Source: Stomoxys calcitrans
Taxonomy: Eukaryota; Arthropoda; Insecta; Diptera; Muscidae
NCBI RefSeq assembly: GCF_963082655.1
Contig: NC_081555.1
Coordinates: forward strand, 90,738,772-90,802,771
DNA: 64,000 nucleotides
Reading direction: 5' to 3'
The translations under genes and the position numbers were made by a program. Shown here piece after piece: positions 1-10,300 of this stretch (the stretch's first letter is position 1; every line of letters starts with the position of its first letter). The notes beneath the pieces are model-generated. The model made no database searches. It worked only from the letters and a program-made list of their open reading frames with translations, and had not been told where the DNA came from.

Positions 1-1130
1 AACGTCCGGCGCTCAGAGGTTATGAAGTCGGGTGGTCGGTCGATGGTGAGGATTATGGGGAGGTGGTCTGACCCCAAAGAGATGACGGCTTGCCAGGATA
101 CGTCACTCAGGAGATCAGGGGATGCGATTGAGATGTCTGGCGAGCTGCTGCACCTCCTCGTAATCCTAGTGGGGGCATCCTCATTCACCGTGCAAAACGT
201 GGAGCTATCTATCTGCTCTGCCAAAGCTATGCCACGCTGGTCGTTACCTAGGGGAGAATGCCATGACGAGTGATGTGCATTAAAATCCCCCAGAACCAGA
301 CGACTATGGCCAGATAGCAACCCACTTATGTCGGGGCTGTAGGCCTGGCCATTAATCGGGACACAGCTACCAACCGGCGGTATATACACGTTGTATATCT
401 CTATCTCGGCAGTACCAGACCTGACTGCTACCCCCATACATTCCATGTATGGGTCACTAGCGTCAAGCGCAGGCGAGATAGGTCTATACTGCACGGAATG
501 GTGTATAACGAAGGCCAATCCCCCACCTCCATTCCTTGAGCGATCCTTACGTAACACATTGTAGCCGTGACAACTGTGCAAGCTGCAGGTGTTAGTCAGC
601 TTTGTCTACTGGATCGCTGCGACCGATATGCTCTTCCGACTCCTAAAATCTACAATCTCATCAATCTTGCCTCGCAGTCCATTGCAGTTTAACTGCAAGA
701 ACGATACATTTCCCGACACTGGCCTGGCAATAGTAGGGCTAGGGTGCTGTCGTTGCATAAATTGCCGTACGGGAGAGGTCGGGGGGGTCACATAGTCCGA
801 CGACGAGGACGCCGAAGGCGACGACGGCGACGCTTGTGACCCACTGCTGGCTATGTTCGCACAGCACCTAGCGACATAGCCAGTATGACTATACTCCCGT
901 AGCGAAGTTAGGCCAGAGCAAGAACGGAAATGTACCCACTCCAAGCACCGGTTACACCTCACCGACACTGACCGATGATGAAGGCGGTTCTGGCAAACGG
1001 AACAGAACCAGGGTCCGGGGTTCTTTTCAATCCCGGCACGTACACTGAGGCGGCAGCCCTTGCCGATGAGGATTCCATCGGGTCAATCCGGTGCGTACAA
1101 CCGGCTGCCATGGGATTGTTAATAATAAAT
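1..1130 (-). pseudogene. 5' half of a non-LTR retrotransposon (2A-like motif, PHD-like finger, AP endonuclease)
   Basis: Read on the minus strand from about 1080 to the window edge, one frame encodes a 2A-like motif (1011-1040), then a Cys-rich PHD-like finger (CSVC, CNRC, WVH, CSG; about 890-1010), a Ser/Pro linker, and an AP-type endonuclease. Endonuclease motifs seen are LNCNGL, YIPP, GDFNAHH and GSDHLP, so the fold looks complete. The frame has a single in-frame TAG (606-608), at the position where the family has the catalytic Glu of QETK. Otherwise it stays open to base 1, so the reverse transcriptase should lie beyond the window. The 5' end sits near 1118-1130 at CAATCCCATGG, which also begins short copies at 18.4 and 22.2 kb. 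Relative to the 22.2 kb copy, the 5' leader here is one base short, which puts the upstream ATG out of frame. The motif order is seen; the clade (jockey/LOA/I-like) is not settled. Confidence 0.85.
1011..1040 (-). other. 2A-like ribosome-skipping motif in LINE ORF
   Basis: The minus strand reads R-A-G-I-E-K-N-P-G-P followed by W. The core matches the 2A consensus D-x-E-x-N-P-G-P except that Gly replaces the first Asp. It sits in frame immediately before the PHD-like finger. 2A-like peptides at the N terminus are known from some APE-type retrotransposons (L1Tc/ingi, sea urchin CR1). Activity here is inference. Confidence 0.6.
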
Positions 1131-1815
1131 AATAAATGTGGCTTTTATGGGCCTAAGACCCTTAATCGGCGTATCGGTCTATATGGCAGCTATATCCAAA
1201 TCTGGACTGATCTGTGCCATATTGCAGAAGTATGTCAAGGGGTTTAACATAGCTCACTGTCCCAAATTTCGGCTACTTCGGACAATAAATGCGAGTTTTA
1301 TGGACCCAAATCCATAAATCGAGGTATCGGTCTATATGGCAGCTATATCCAAACCTGGACCGATCTGAGTCAAATTAAAGAAGGATGTCAAAGGGCCTAA
1401 CACAACTCACTGTCCCAAATTTCAGCAAAATCGGATAATGAATGTGGCTTTTATGGGCCTAAGACCCTATATCGGCGGATCGGTCTATATGGCAGCTATA
1501 TCCAAATCTGGACCGATCTGAGTCAAATTGAAGAAGGATGTCAAAGGGTCTAACACAACTTACTGTCCCAAATTTCAGCACAATCGAATAATAAATGTGG
1601 CTTTTATTGGCCTAAGACCCTAAATCGATAAAGATTTCAACAGACAGACGGACAGGCGGCCAGACGGGCGGACATGGCTACATCGTCTTAGATTTTTACG
1701 CTGATCAAGAATATATATACTTTATAAGGTCGAAAATGGATATTTCGATGTGTTGCAAATGGAATGATAAAATGAATATTCCCCCCTCCTTCGGTGGTGG
1801 GTATAAAAAGAGCAC
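1131..1815 (-). repeat. 153-bp-period repeat element, subfamily 1 (mini-me-like)
   Basis: The phrase aataaat...ttttatgggcctaag recurs at 1131, 1284, 1437 and 1590, exactly 153 bp apart. It is followed by a GGAC/GACA run, a short TA run at 1711-1721, and a GGTGGTGGGTATAAAA end. The (GTCY)n and (TA)n pair around a conserved core matches dipteran mini-me elements. It abuts the LINE 5' end at 1130. Confidence 0.8.
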
Positions 1816-2136
1816 AGAACACTTGCGGACGATTCCTTCTTTGATGCTTCACTAGCTCCTGCTGTCGACCGTCGCCGGTGCAAACTTTGAAACCAATCCA
1901 TCCGGATGACCCTTCCACACAGAGCTTGTCGGGTCCCTTTCCGACGCCTTCGCTTGCTGTTTTGATCGTGACAGTGCGATTTCCGCTCTTCTATAATCCG
2001 CCTGACTTCAGATATATCGAATAAGGTGCAAATTTAAGAATTTTCACTTCAGATTCCTGTTTTATACAAAAAAATCAAAATTATGTAATAAAAAAATTAA
2101 TTTTTCGTTTTATATTTTAAAAAATTCTCTTCCCTT

Positions 2137-2142
2137 TTTAAT
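2137..2142 (-). terminator. Possible poly(A) signal of gene A
   Basis: ATTAAA on the minus strand about 20 nt beyond the stop codon of gene A. It is a common variant signal; no transcript evidence. Confidence 0.35.
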
Positions 2143-2160
2143 TTTTGAGCAAAAGCTTAT

Positions 2161-2809
2161 TTAAACTTTTCCACAAAATTTTCTAAATTCTTTAGTGGCA
2201 TAGCCAATACCAGGTAGAACTCTCTCAAAGTAATTACCCTTATGGTCCTTGAATTGCTCCAAATAACTAACACCTTTACCCAGAATGTCAATAGCTTCTT
2301 GGATATTTTCCGCGGTAATACATTTGGCGGCATTGATCAAGGCTTTTGTTTCATCGATGTAATCATTAACGCATTGAGGAGTTTGTACAACTACTCCGTA
2401 GGGACAAACATAGCTGAGATCCTTGCATCTGGGTTCCAGAGTTAAAAATTTCGGTGCAAAATACTCAAAAGATTTATCCAATTTAAATGTTTTAAATTCT
2501 TGTGTTTCTCCAAATGCAGGTTTATCACTAATAAAATCTTCAATTATGTTCGCCACTTGAAACATTTTATTGAAGATCTCTGGATCACAGCTGTTTGCCA
2601 CACAGCTGACCACCTTAAGTTCATGGACGACTCCATTGGCAAACTGTTTGAATATTTCCAAGTCCAAGCTTTTGTCATTAGCCAATGAGAATGTAGCAGC
2701 AGTTGCCAAAAGCAAAGCTAACAAAAGGAGGAAGATGATAAATGTCAATCTATGCTATTCGATTGGAAGACTTACCGCTGTATATCCATGATATGTTGGA
2801 GTTGGACAT
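2161..2809 (-). CDS. Gene A: secreted six-cysteine family protein, 196 aa, two exons
   Basis: I place exon 1 at 2776-2809 (34 nt) and exon 2 at 2161-2717. They are separated by a 58-bp GT-AG intron in phase 1. This start is preferred over a Met inside the intron because all six paralogues here share the 34-nt exon, and splicing gives a clean signal peptide (MSNSNISWIYS then ALLLATAATFSLA). The mature part has cysteines at about 50, 55, 109, 116, 144 and 193, the six shared by the family, plus an extra Cys127. Family landmarks are VANSCDP, LEPRC, YVCP, KCIT, EAIDILGKG and FRKFC. The protein looks mostly helical, with no membrane segment after the signal. Three disulfides and secretion are inferred. 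I do not recognise a named family or function. It is the most isolated member, about 22 kb from B1. Confidence 0.85.
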
Positions 2810-2851
2810 TTTATGTCGACGTATTAAACTCTAATTGTCTAAAAAATTTGG

Positions 2852-2872
2852 TTTATAATGAAAGTTTTTATG
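2852..2872 (-). promoter_or_regulatory. TATA-like elements upstream of gene A
   Basis: CATAAAAAC (2864-2872) and TTATAAACC (2850-2858) lie about 40-65 nt upstream of the ATG on the minus strand. The more distal one matches the TATA-to-ATG spacing of the paralogues. Confidence 0.45.
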
Positions 2873-3139
2873 CTAAACTTGACTGGATTTTAGCTAGAAC
2901 TTAATTTTCATTCGGTTTGCTTTTAAGTGTTTATTCAACTGGAATTATTTTGGTAAGTTTTTTGGTTCTTAAGCTTTTTTAAAGCTTATGCTAATAGCAA
3001 ATTAAAGTTTTGCCACCGCTCATGGCTATAAATTGGAGGCCTTTATCATTGAAAAGAAACTAAAGTCAGGCAGCACTTACTGATGTGAGGGAAGTCTTTC
3101 TGAATTGAAATGTTTTTGGGAAAATTTCAGGTTTTTGTT
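2873..3139. other. Upstream flank of gene A, AT-rich
   Basis: I see no ORF and no recognisable repeat here. It may contain the gene A promoter-proximal region. Confidence 0.4.
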
Positions 3140-3154
3140 TGTACATTGTATCAC

Positions 3155-3275
3155 CCTATGCCACTGTGTTGAAATACCTACGGCAGTAATCGGCTCATTG
3201 TGCGCTCTAAATACAGAAAAGCAACCTCAAAAAATTTATCAGGAATTCTGTCCAGCTCACAAAATCCCTTATCGT
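3155..3275 (-). repeat. LINE 3'-tail fragment
   Basis: It shares CCACT...GTAATCGGCT.ATTGTGCGCTCTAAA with 20488-20610. There the same tail carries the CTAACC-rich end typical of the RNase H LINE at 57905-58967. It is a short dead fragment. Confidence 0.5.
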
Positions 3276-3539
3276 TTACCGTTATATGCCCAGACTCCGG
3301 TACCTATGTGCCGCAGTATGTTGCAGCAGTGCACAGTAGGATAGACCTGAAAAAAACGAGTAAAAAATATGCTATGTGATAACGGGCAGACATATCTCTT
3401 TGAAAATTTGAATGTTTTGAGCTTGTGTTTGCAAGATCGTGCGAAAAATTTCAAGGCCCAGGTTATCCGGGTATCCGTAAAGTAGGTCACCTCGGTAATT
3501 CCAAAATTTTGTTGGGGCTGCCAAATCTTCGTTTGTCTG

Positions 3540-3895
3540 CCAAGATTCGGTTTGTGGGTTGTGTGGCGCTGTTCTATCCATTCTTCCACGGTGTGTTTTC
3601 TTTGGATATTCAGGGATATTCAGTCTTCTGATTCCTGACTTGAGGTTGTTTGTCAGAAATGCAAGATTTTCTAGAAGCGCACACCAATTTGTAATCGATT
3701 AGCCAGCTGATCGGATCATGCACTACCGAGAGAATGCAAGGATGGTTCGTATGTGGATTCGTCTTCCAGCAGACTTACAGGAATTCAAAACAAATGTCAA
3801 TCAACTCCCTCTTTCCCCCCTTCCGATCCTTAACTATCCTCTCCAACGCAATGCATTGCATATATAGGGGACAAACCCTGCGTGTTGGTGCGATG
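3540..3895 (+). pseudogene. 3'-terminal LINE fragment
   Basis: Broken frames encode pieces such as VGCVALFYPFFHGV and MWIRLPADLQEFKTNVN. These match the C terminus of the LINE at 4176-5990 (GCLALFYRYFHGV, MWNRLPANV, FKTNVN). The same 3' untranslated end (caacgcaatgca, then taggggaca and cctgcgtgttgg) closes both copies. It is a truncated, frameshifted insertion with no function. Confidence 0.7.
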
Positions 3896-4175
3896 GTTGA
3901 AAAGGTTCTAAAAACCCACCCTGTGTAGTCCCTGGAGATTTATTTTGCCTCGGAACGCATTACTTCGAGATTTGCAAAATAACGGAAAAATTGCAGTTTT
4001 CTGAAAACTCCAAAAATAAATACTGCCCGTAATTTTGCACAGAAATACCCAAAATACCCATTTTGGGAAAAGATAGTTTCCACATTAGCATTTTTAAGTA
4101 AATTTGCTTTTGAAGCTACAAATCCAGTTATGTGCAAATATTTTTTTGGGAACCCACCTCCATGGATTCTGCTTA

Positions 4176-5990
4176 AAATTCATACAAGGAAGTAAGAGCT
4201 TTTGGTCGTTCGTGAAAAGAGTAAAGGGTAGTTCTTCATCTATTCCAACTCTTGTTAAGGACGATCAAACATTCACTGACTCGGTTGATAAGGCTAACCT
4301 GTTGGCTGATATATTTGCAGGGAATTCTTCCCTGCCGGATAGCAATCAACCACTCCCCTCAATCGGAAATGTATCTGGCATCATGCCCCAAATATTTTTT
4401 CGAACTCGTGGAGTTAAAAGGGTTCTTGAAAATCTAGTCGCAAATAAATCCCCGGGCCCGGATGGCATATCACCAATTGTCTTACGCAAGTGTTCTTCGA
4501 CGCTCGCTCGTCCATTACGTAACCTTTTCAATCTTGCCTACTGTGCGGGAGTCTTCCTGGAAGGTTGCGAAGGTTCAGCCAATACCCAAGAAGGGTGAGG
4601 CAAGCAACCCTGCGCATTATCGACCAATTGCGATATGCTCCGCTCTCTCCAAGGTAATGGAGAGCATGGTTAATCACCATCTTGTGAGGTATTCAGATTC
4701 TTATGACCTTCTTAGCGACCAACAGTATGGGTTTCGCAGAAATCGCTCTACGGGTGACCTCATGGCACTTCTGTCGGAACGTTGGAGTCGCTCAATTTAC
4801 CAGTTTGGTGAGAGTAAGGTTGTGGCTCTGGATATTTCCAAGGCATTTGATAGGGTCTGGCACGGTGCACTACTATCAAAGCTTGTCGCATTTGGTGTCG
4901 GTAATGGATTCGTTCGATTTATATCGAGCTTTCTCAGAGATCGCACTATTCGAGTCGTTATAGATGGGTTTTCATCCAATGAGCGCAAATTGACCGCAGG
5001 TGTACCCCAGGGCTCTGTTCTTTCTCCTTCTCTTTTTCTAATTTTCATCAACGATCTGTTGGGTCAGACATCGAATCCGATCTACTCATTTGCGGATGAC
5101 AGTAATCTCTGTCATTCGTACTCATTCGACCATAGGCCAAGTCTTCGAAAGATTGAGGACAAGAGGCGGGTTATTTTTCTGAGTGGGGTCGAATGAATCG
5201 AGTAAATTTTAATGCACGGAAGACACAGTGCTGCTTGTTGTCACACAAACGATTCACTGACCCATTACGATCATCTTCTTCTATCAACGGTGTAGATGTT
5301 GAGCAATCAGAAGCTCTTGATGTTCTGGGCATGAAAATACAATGTGATGTCCATTGGGCTAAACATGTATTCGAGCTGTCGAAAGAAGCATCCAAGTGTT
5401 TAGGCTTCCTTAAACGGTGTAAGAATTACTTCACTCCGTCTGATCTTCTTAACACCTTCTTCTCACACCACTTTCATAAGGCCGAAACTGGAGTACAACT
5501 GACATGTATGGGCTGGAGCTTCAAAATCATCCCTGGAGCTACTGGACCGTGTACAGAGGAGAGCGATGGCGTTGATTGGGGACAGTGGGGTATCCAACTC
5601 TATCGCCCTTCATAATCGTCGCAATGTGGGTTGTTTGGCGCTGTTCTATCGGTACTTTCATGGTGTGTGTTCGTCTGATATTCGTCTTCTTATTCCTGAT
5701 GTAAAGATGTATGTCAGGGATACTAGACATTCCAGGAACTCACACCCGTTTGTAATTGATTGGCCAGCAGACCGCACAATGCATTATAGAGAGAATTCTT
5801 ATTTCGCCCGAACCGTTCGTATGTGGAATCGACTTCCGGCTAATGTTTTTCCCACCCACTTTGACATCCAAAGATTTAAGACAAATGTCAATAAGCACTA
5901 CATCCTTTTCCCCCCATCAAATTCCTAATTTCCTCTCGCCAACGCAATGCACTACATTTATAGGGGACATCCCCTGCGTGTTGGCTGACA
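4176..5990 (+). pseudogene. Degenerate non-LTR retrotransposon ORF2 (reverse transcriptase)
   Basis: Conceptual pieces run through the N-terminal RT region (KSFWSFVKRVKG, KSPGPDGISP), the fingers and palm (HYRPIAICSALSKVME, QYGFRRNRST, LDISKAFDRVWH, GVPQGSVLSP) and a variant catalytic box FADD at 5089-5100. They end in a C-terminal domain (SHPFVIDWPADRTMHYREN, MWNRLPANVFP). The frame shifts near 4555, 5190 and 5470-5570, so it cannot be translated as one protein. The endonuclease part is missing, so the copy is 5'-truncated. It joins a fragment of the 153-bp repeat element at about 4150. Related copies lie at 3540, 35494 and 47306. It is an APE-type LINE; I have not fixed the clade. Confidence 0.85.
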
Positions 5991-6004
5991 GAAAAAAAAG
6001 ATAA

Positions 6005-6450
6005 ATTTTTTTGAAGAGCATAATTTTATTCTACAAACCAAAGCTCTGTCGGCCAAAAATTTCGGCTTGTAAGGTCTCAAGAAGTCAAATTGGGAGATCG
6101 GGTGATATGGGAGCCACATCAGGAAGTAATAACAGAACATTACATGCAAATTTTCAGCCAAATCGGACAAAATGTGAGGCTACCAGGGGCTAAAGAATTC
6201 AAATCGTTAGCTCGGTTTATATGGGAGCTATTTCAGGTTATAGACCGATTCGAACTGTACTTGGCACAGTTGTTGGAAATCATAACACCACATGGAAATG
6301 TCAGCCAAATCAGACAAAAATTGGGGATCATAAATGCTCAAGAAATCCTAACAGAACACTATCTGCCAAATATCAGCCAAATCGGACAAAAATTGCGGCT
6401 TGCAAGGGCCGGCCGAACTTTGTACGCTTTTACCTGTTACAACATCAACA
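6005..6450 (-). repeat. 153-bp-period repeat element, subfamily 2
   Basis: Diverged units have the landmarks ctcaagaagtcaaat.gggagatcgg, ctatttcaggttatagaccgat and cacagttgttgg. It ends in GGCCGGCCGAACTTTGTACGCTTTTACCTGTT, which is close to the standard element terminus. Confidence 0.7.
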
Positions 6451-6451
6451 T

Positions 6452-6687
6452 ACATTTGCCCAAAAAGTAATTGCGGATTTTTTAAAAGGAAGTATATGCA
6501 TTTTTAATAAATCTTAGAATGAACTTTAATCAAATATGCTATTTTTACACTTTTTTTCTAAAGCAAGCTAAAAATAACAGCTGATAAATGACGGAAGAAA
6601 GAATGCAATTACAGAGTCACAAGCTGTGAAAAAATTTGTCAACGCCGATTATATGAAAAATCCGCAATTACTTTTTGGGCAACCCAA
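6452..6687. mobile_element. Mariner-type MITE, left end degenerate
   Basis: It is near-identical to the complete 237-bp element at 55040-55276. The right inverted repeat is intact and ends at 6687, followed by TA. The left end has lost the TTGGG terminus. Confidence 0.8.
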
Positions 6688-6796
6688 TATATCCATATTC
6701 ATATCCAAATATAGTCCGATCTTAATCATATTAGGTTCAGGTGCCGAGATACTCTATACACGTAACAGTTCGAAATTTCAGCGAAATTTCAGTGAC
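6688..6796 (-). repeat. Left remnant of a subfamily-1 repeat split by the BEL element
   Basis: The text atccaaatatagtccgatc and aaatttcagcgaaat belongs to the same repeat that resumes at 15416. The 5-bp target duplication GTGAC is 6792-6796. Confidence 0.7.
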
Positions 6797-7233
6797 TGTT
6801 TAGCCGAGAAATTAGAGAAACGACCGTGTTGATTGGTGTCTTGAACAGAACTACTCTTTATTTCTTACAAAAACTATCTTAACACCTAATACATACTTAA
6901 ACTTCTGTAAACTGTACAATCTTAAATATCTAAGGACAACAAATACAACACACATTGATCCTATTTCCATCCACAGGATATTTACATAGTGAACTAGCTA
7001 CCTGCCTTAGTTGAAACACATGTACTCTTAATGATTAGAAAATCACTTACTGATAAACGATACACTTAATGATAAACAATACAAATGCTTACTTCTACAT
7101 AAGTGTTCCAACATGTGCTCATTTTATGATCTAAGGTTTTATCATAGAAATTCCCTATCTCTGGGTATATATACTATGCACACATGTCTGTTATTTGTTG
7201 GCCTATCCTCAACCAAACATACTGAACTGTACA
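6797..7233 (-). repeat. 3' LTR of BEL/Pao element
   Basis: This 437-bp direct repeat of 14979-15415 starts TGTTTAGCC and ends CTGTACA on the plus strand. It is downstream with respect to the element's coding direction. Confidence 0.95.
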
Positions 7234-7246
7234 TTCTCCCCGCCTT
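7234..7246 (-). promoter_or_regulatory. Polypurine tract of BEL/Pao element
   Basis: On the minus strand AAGGCGGGGAGAA directly abuts the 3' LTR, the normal site for plus-strand priming. Confidence 0.75.
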
Positions 7247-7392
7247 AAAAGATCCTAGTCTTTTTATGAGTATTATATCTATTGAACATTGAATTGTTAC
7301 ATACAGAAAAATTACTTATAATTACAGTCTAAGTTGAATAAAGTTGAGCAAAGTAATATATATCTGTACATTTATATAGCAATTATTTTGTT

Positions 7393-10300
7393 TTATCTTA
7401 AACGAGGTAGTACAATGGATGCTGGCAGGTATCTTGATGACATGTTGCATACCTTCTTCAAAATCCATATCACGGCAATAATGATGACAATGATGATAAT
7501 GCATGTAGTAACGCTGAAGCCATAATGTGCCAGATGATGAATATTTAAATGCGTGGGCCAGCCAAGAATTGAAGTTGCCTTAGGGATGTCTGAGAGTTTA
7601 TAAATTGCAATCTCGTTATCCAACTTCAAATGTGACAATGGAGGTAAAAATGACGTCAAATTGATGTTTGGAATCATAAAATCAGCATCGCTGCTGTACC
7701 TGTCGTACGCCCATAAAGTGGTCTCTTCAGTTTCGAGATGACAATTTGGCTGTAGTTTTATCAGCCCTTGACCTTCTATAATAACAGCATGCCTTTTGTT
7801 GTCGCAAACAGCTTCAGCTCCCATTTGTGTCGAAATCGAAAATATCCAAGTATTTGGCGCTTGAACTTGTTTCCAATAATTTGCCCAAGCCTTGATCTCA
7901 ACCTTGCAACTAGTTGGTACTCGTCTAGTCTTCAGAAACAATTGCACCTCGCAACTTTGCGTATTTCGTGTGTTGTATAAGGGATGAGTTTGAGGACAGA
8001 TCATCATATCCTCAGTCTTCTGACAATGTGCCCAATTCTCTTCGCTGATGTAATAAAACATTGTTTTCCTCTCGTCAATTAACATATAACTGTTACTAGG
8101 TTGTATTCGTACAGATAAACCATCATGCATCTCCGGATATGCATGAATTGCATATGAAGTAAACAAATCAGCATTAATTAGCGGTAATCGTACGTTGAAC
8201 AGAATAAACCCAATTGTTGTTCTTGTTGTAACATGTGCCAGTTTTGAAAGCTCCATTGGCCTCTCAGTAGGCAATCGCAACCTCTTGTTGACTGTGGACC
8301 TTATCCGCAGAATTTCGTCCTTCAATTTCTTAACAGAAATTAATTCATGCAGTAAGCTTCCTTTCGTGTTCGTCATCACAGTGATTAAATTCTTCTGAAT
8401 TTCTCCAAACGCTTCTAATGTTGCTAATAGGCTTGTTGCTTTCCTCACAATAGCTTCTCGGTCGGCTAGATTATTCACCCGTGCATTCAAGGAATCGAAA
8501 GAGCCTTTGAACTTCTGGATGTTGTCGAATATTACCTCATTTTGCTTTTTAATGACTTCAGAGGTAATGTCTTGAATAGAAGTATAATTCCTCTCCAAAC
8601 TCAATAGATACTCTTGATTTTCCGCAGCATTCCGTATCTTCTCAGAAAGAACTTCAGCGTGTTCTTCGTCCATCAATCCAAACAGTGAATGAAAAATACC
8701 TCCAACAAACGCAAGTGCCGCTCGTTTCGACCTTCTATCAGGCATTGATGACATTATAAGCTCGTTCCTATTTTGCACTTGATGATATGCTTCTTCCAGC
8801 TCGTTCCGCAGAAAGACTTGCTGCTTTTCCAACACCTTATCCACAAAAACTCCATAATCCGACATCGCATTATTTATAGTTGTCATTGAAGCTGCATATT
8901 TTGATATGTTGATATGCACCACAATATCCCACGATGATTTCGTTAGCCCCACTGTACTAACCTCTTCGAAGAATATGCTAGATTTCTCCGTGAATTTAAT
9001 AATATCAATTTTAGCTCTAATTGGGCTTATTAGACACAATAAATTTATAATACAAACTATGAAATTCTTATTTTTTATCCTCTCTCTTCTTAAGGTCGGT
9101 GAGACCGAACCTTTTCGTTTGCATATAGTCGGCTTTTTGTTTTCATTGTAAGCTGCATTCAATATCGTAGCTTCATCTTCTCCGACTATTTCCTCATTGT
9201 TCTCAGTGGGAAAAGGACAAACATTTTGGATCGATCTTTTTGTTTCTCCCGTGCTGGTCCTTACGTCCACCATTCTACACAACCCATCCGAACCTATGAT
9301 CGTTCGGATGACCCTGCCCCGCCTCCAGCTCAGAGGTGGCAGATTATCCTCTTTCAAAAGAACCAAAGTACCCGGTTGCATATTCGATTGAGGTTTATTC
9401 CACTTGTACCTCTTATTTAATTCGGACAGATATTCCATCGACCAACGTTCCCAAAACGCATTTGCATTTTCTTGTACTGCCCTCCAATGGTCTCGCAGCC
9501 CTTTATAGCATTTGTTCTCCGACGAATCAACTATTGTCGTAAAGGCCTCTCCTATTAGAAAATGCCCCGGAGTCAATACACTATTGTCATTTGGATCTTC
9601 AGACAATGGTGTTAACGGCCTGGAATTTAAAACGGCCTCAATTTGAGCGATTAATGTACATAACTCTTCGTATGTCATTATTCCCTCTACCGCCTTATGA
9701 AAATGCTTCTTCACTGATTTCACGCATGCCTCCCATAGTCCTCCAACATGCGGTGATCGTGCAGGAATATTAATCCACTCTATGTCCCGTTGCAGACAAA
9801 ACTCATCAATCTTCTCCTTATGTTGTTTTTCTGCAAACAATTTGTAGATTTCGTGCAAACTGTTTGAGGCCCCTACAAAGTTAGTCCCATTATCACAATA
9901 AATCCTAGTTGGACATCCGCGCCTTGCTACAAACCTTTTTAATGCACCAATAAACGCCGCTGACGTCAAATCTGATGCCACTTCCAAATGCGCTGCTTTC
10001 GTGGCAAAACAGACAAAAACGCACACATACGATTTGTCTATTCTCTTTCCTCTAACTTTATGGTGTATTTCTATTGGACCAAGATAATCAATGCCCACAT
10101 TCAAGAACGGGCGAGTTCTTATAACTCTGTCTCCTGGCAAATTCCCCATCATTTGATGAATTTTCCTTGGCTCTACCCTGAAGCATCTATAACACCTATT
10201 TACTATCTTTTTCGCCAATAATCTTCCACGAAGAGGCCAAAATTGCTGTCTTACTATTGCTAACAACCCTTGCGGACCGACATGCAAATGCTCCCTATGT

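Noticed and set aside
2242..2791. Plus-strand open frames across gene A and the other family genes
   Set aside because: They are shadows of the spliced minus-strand genes and show no conserved motif.
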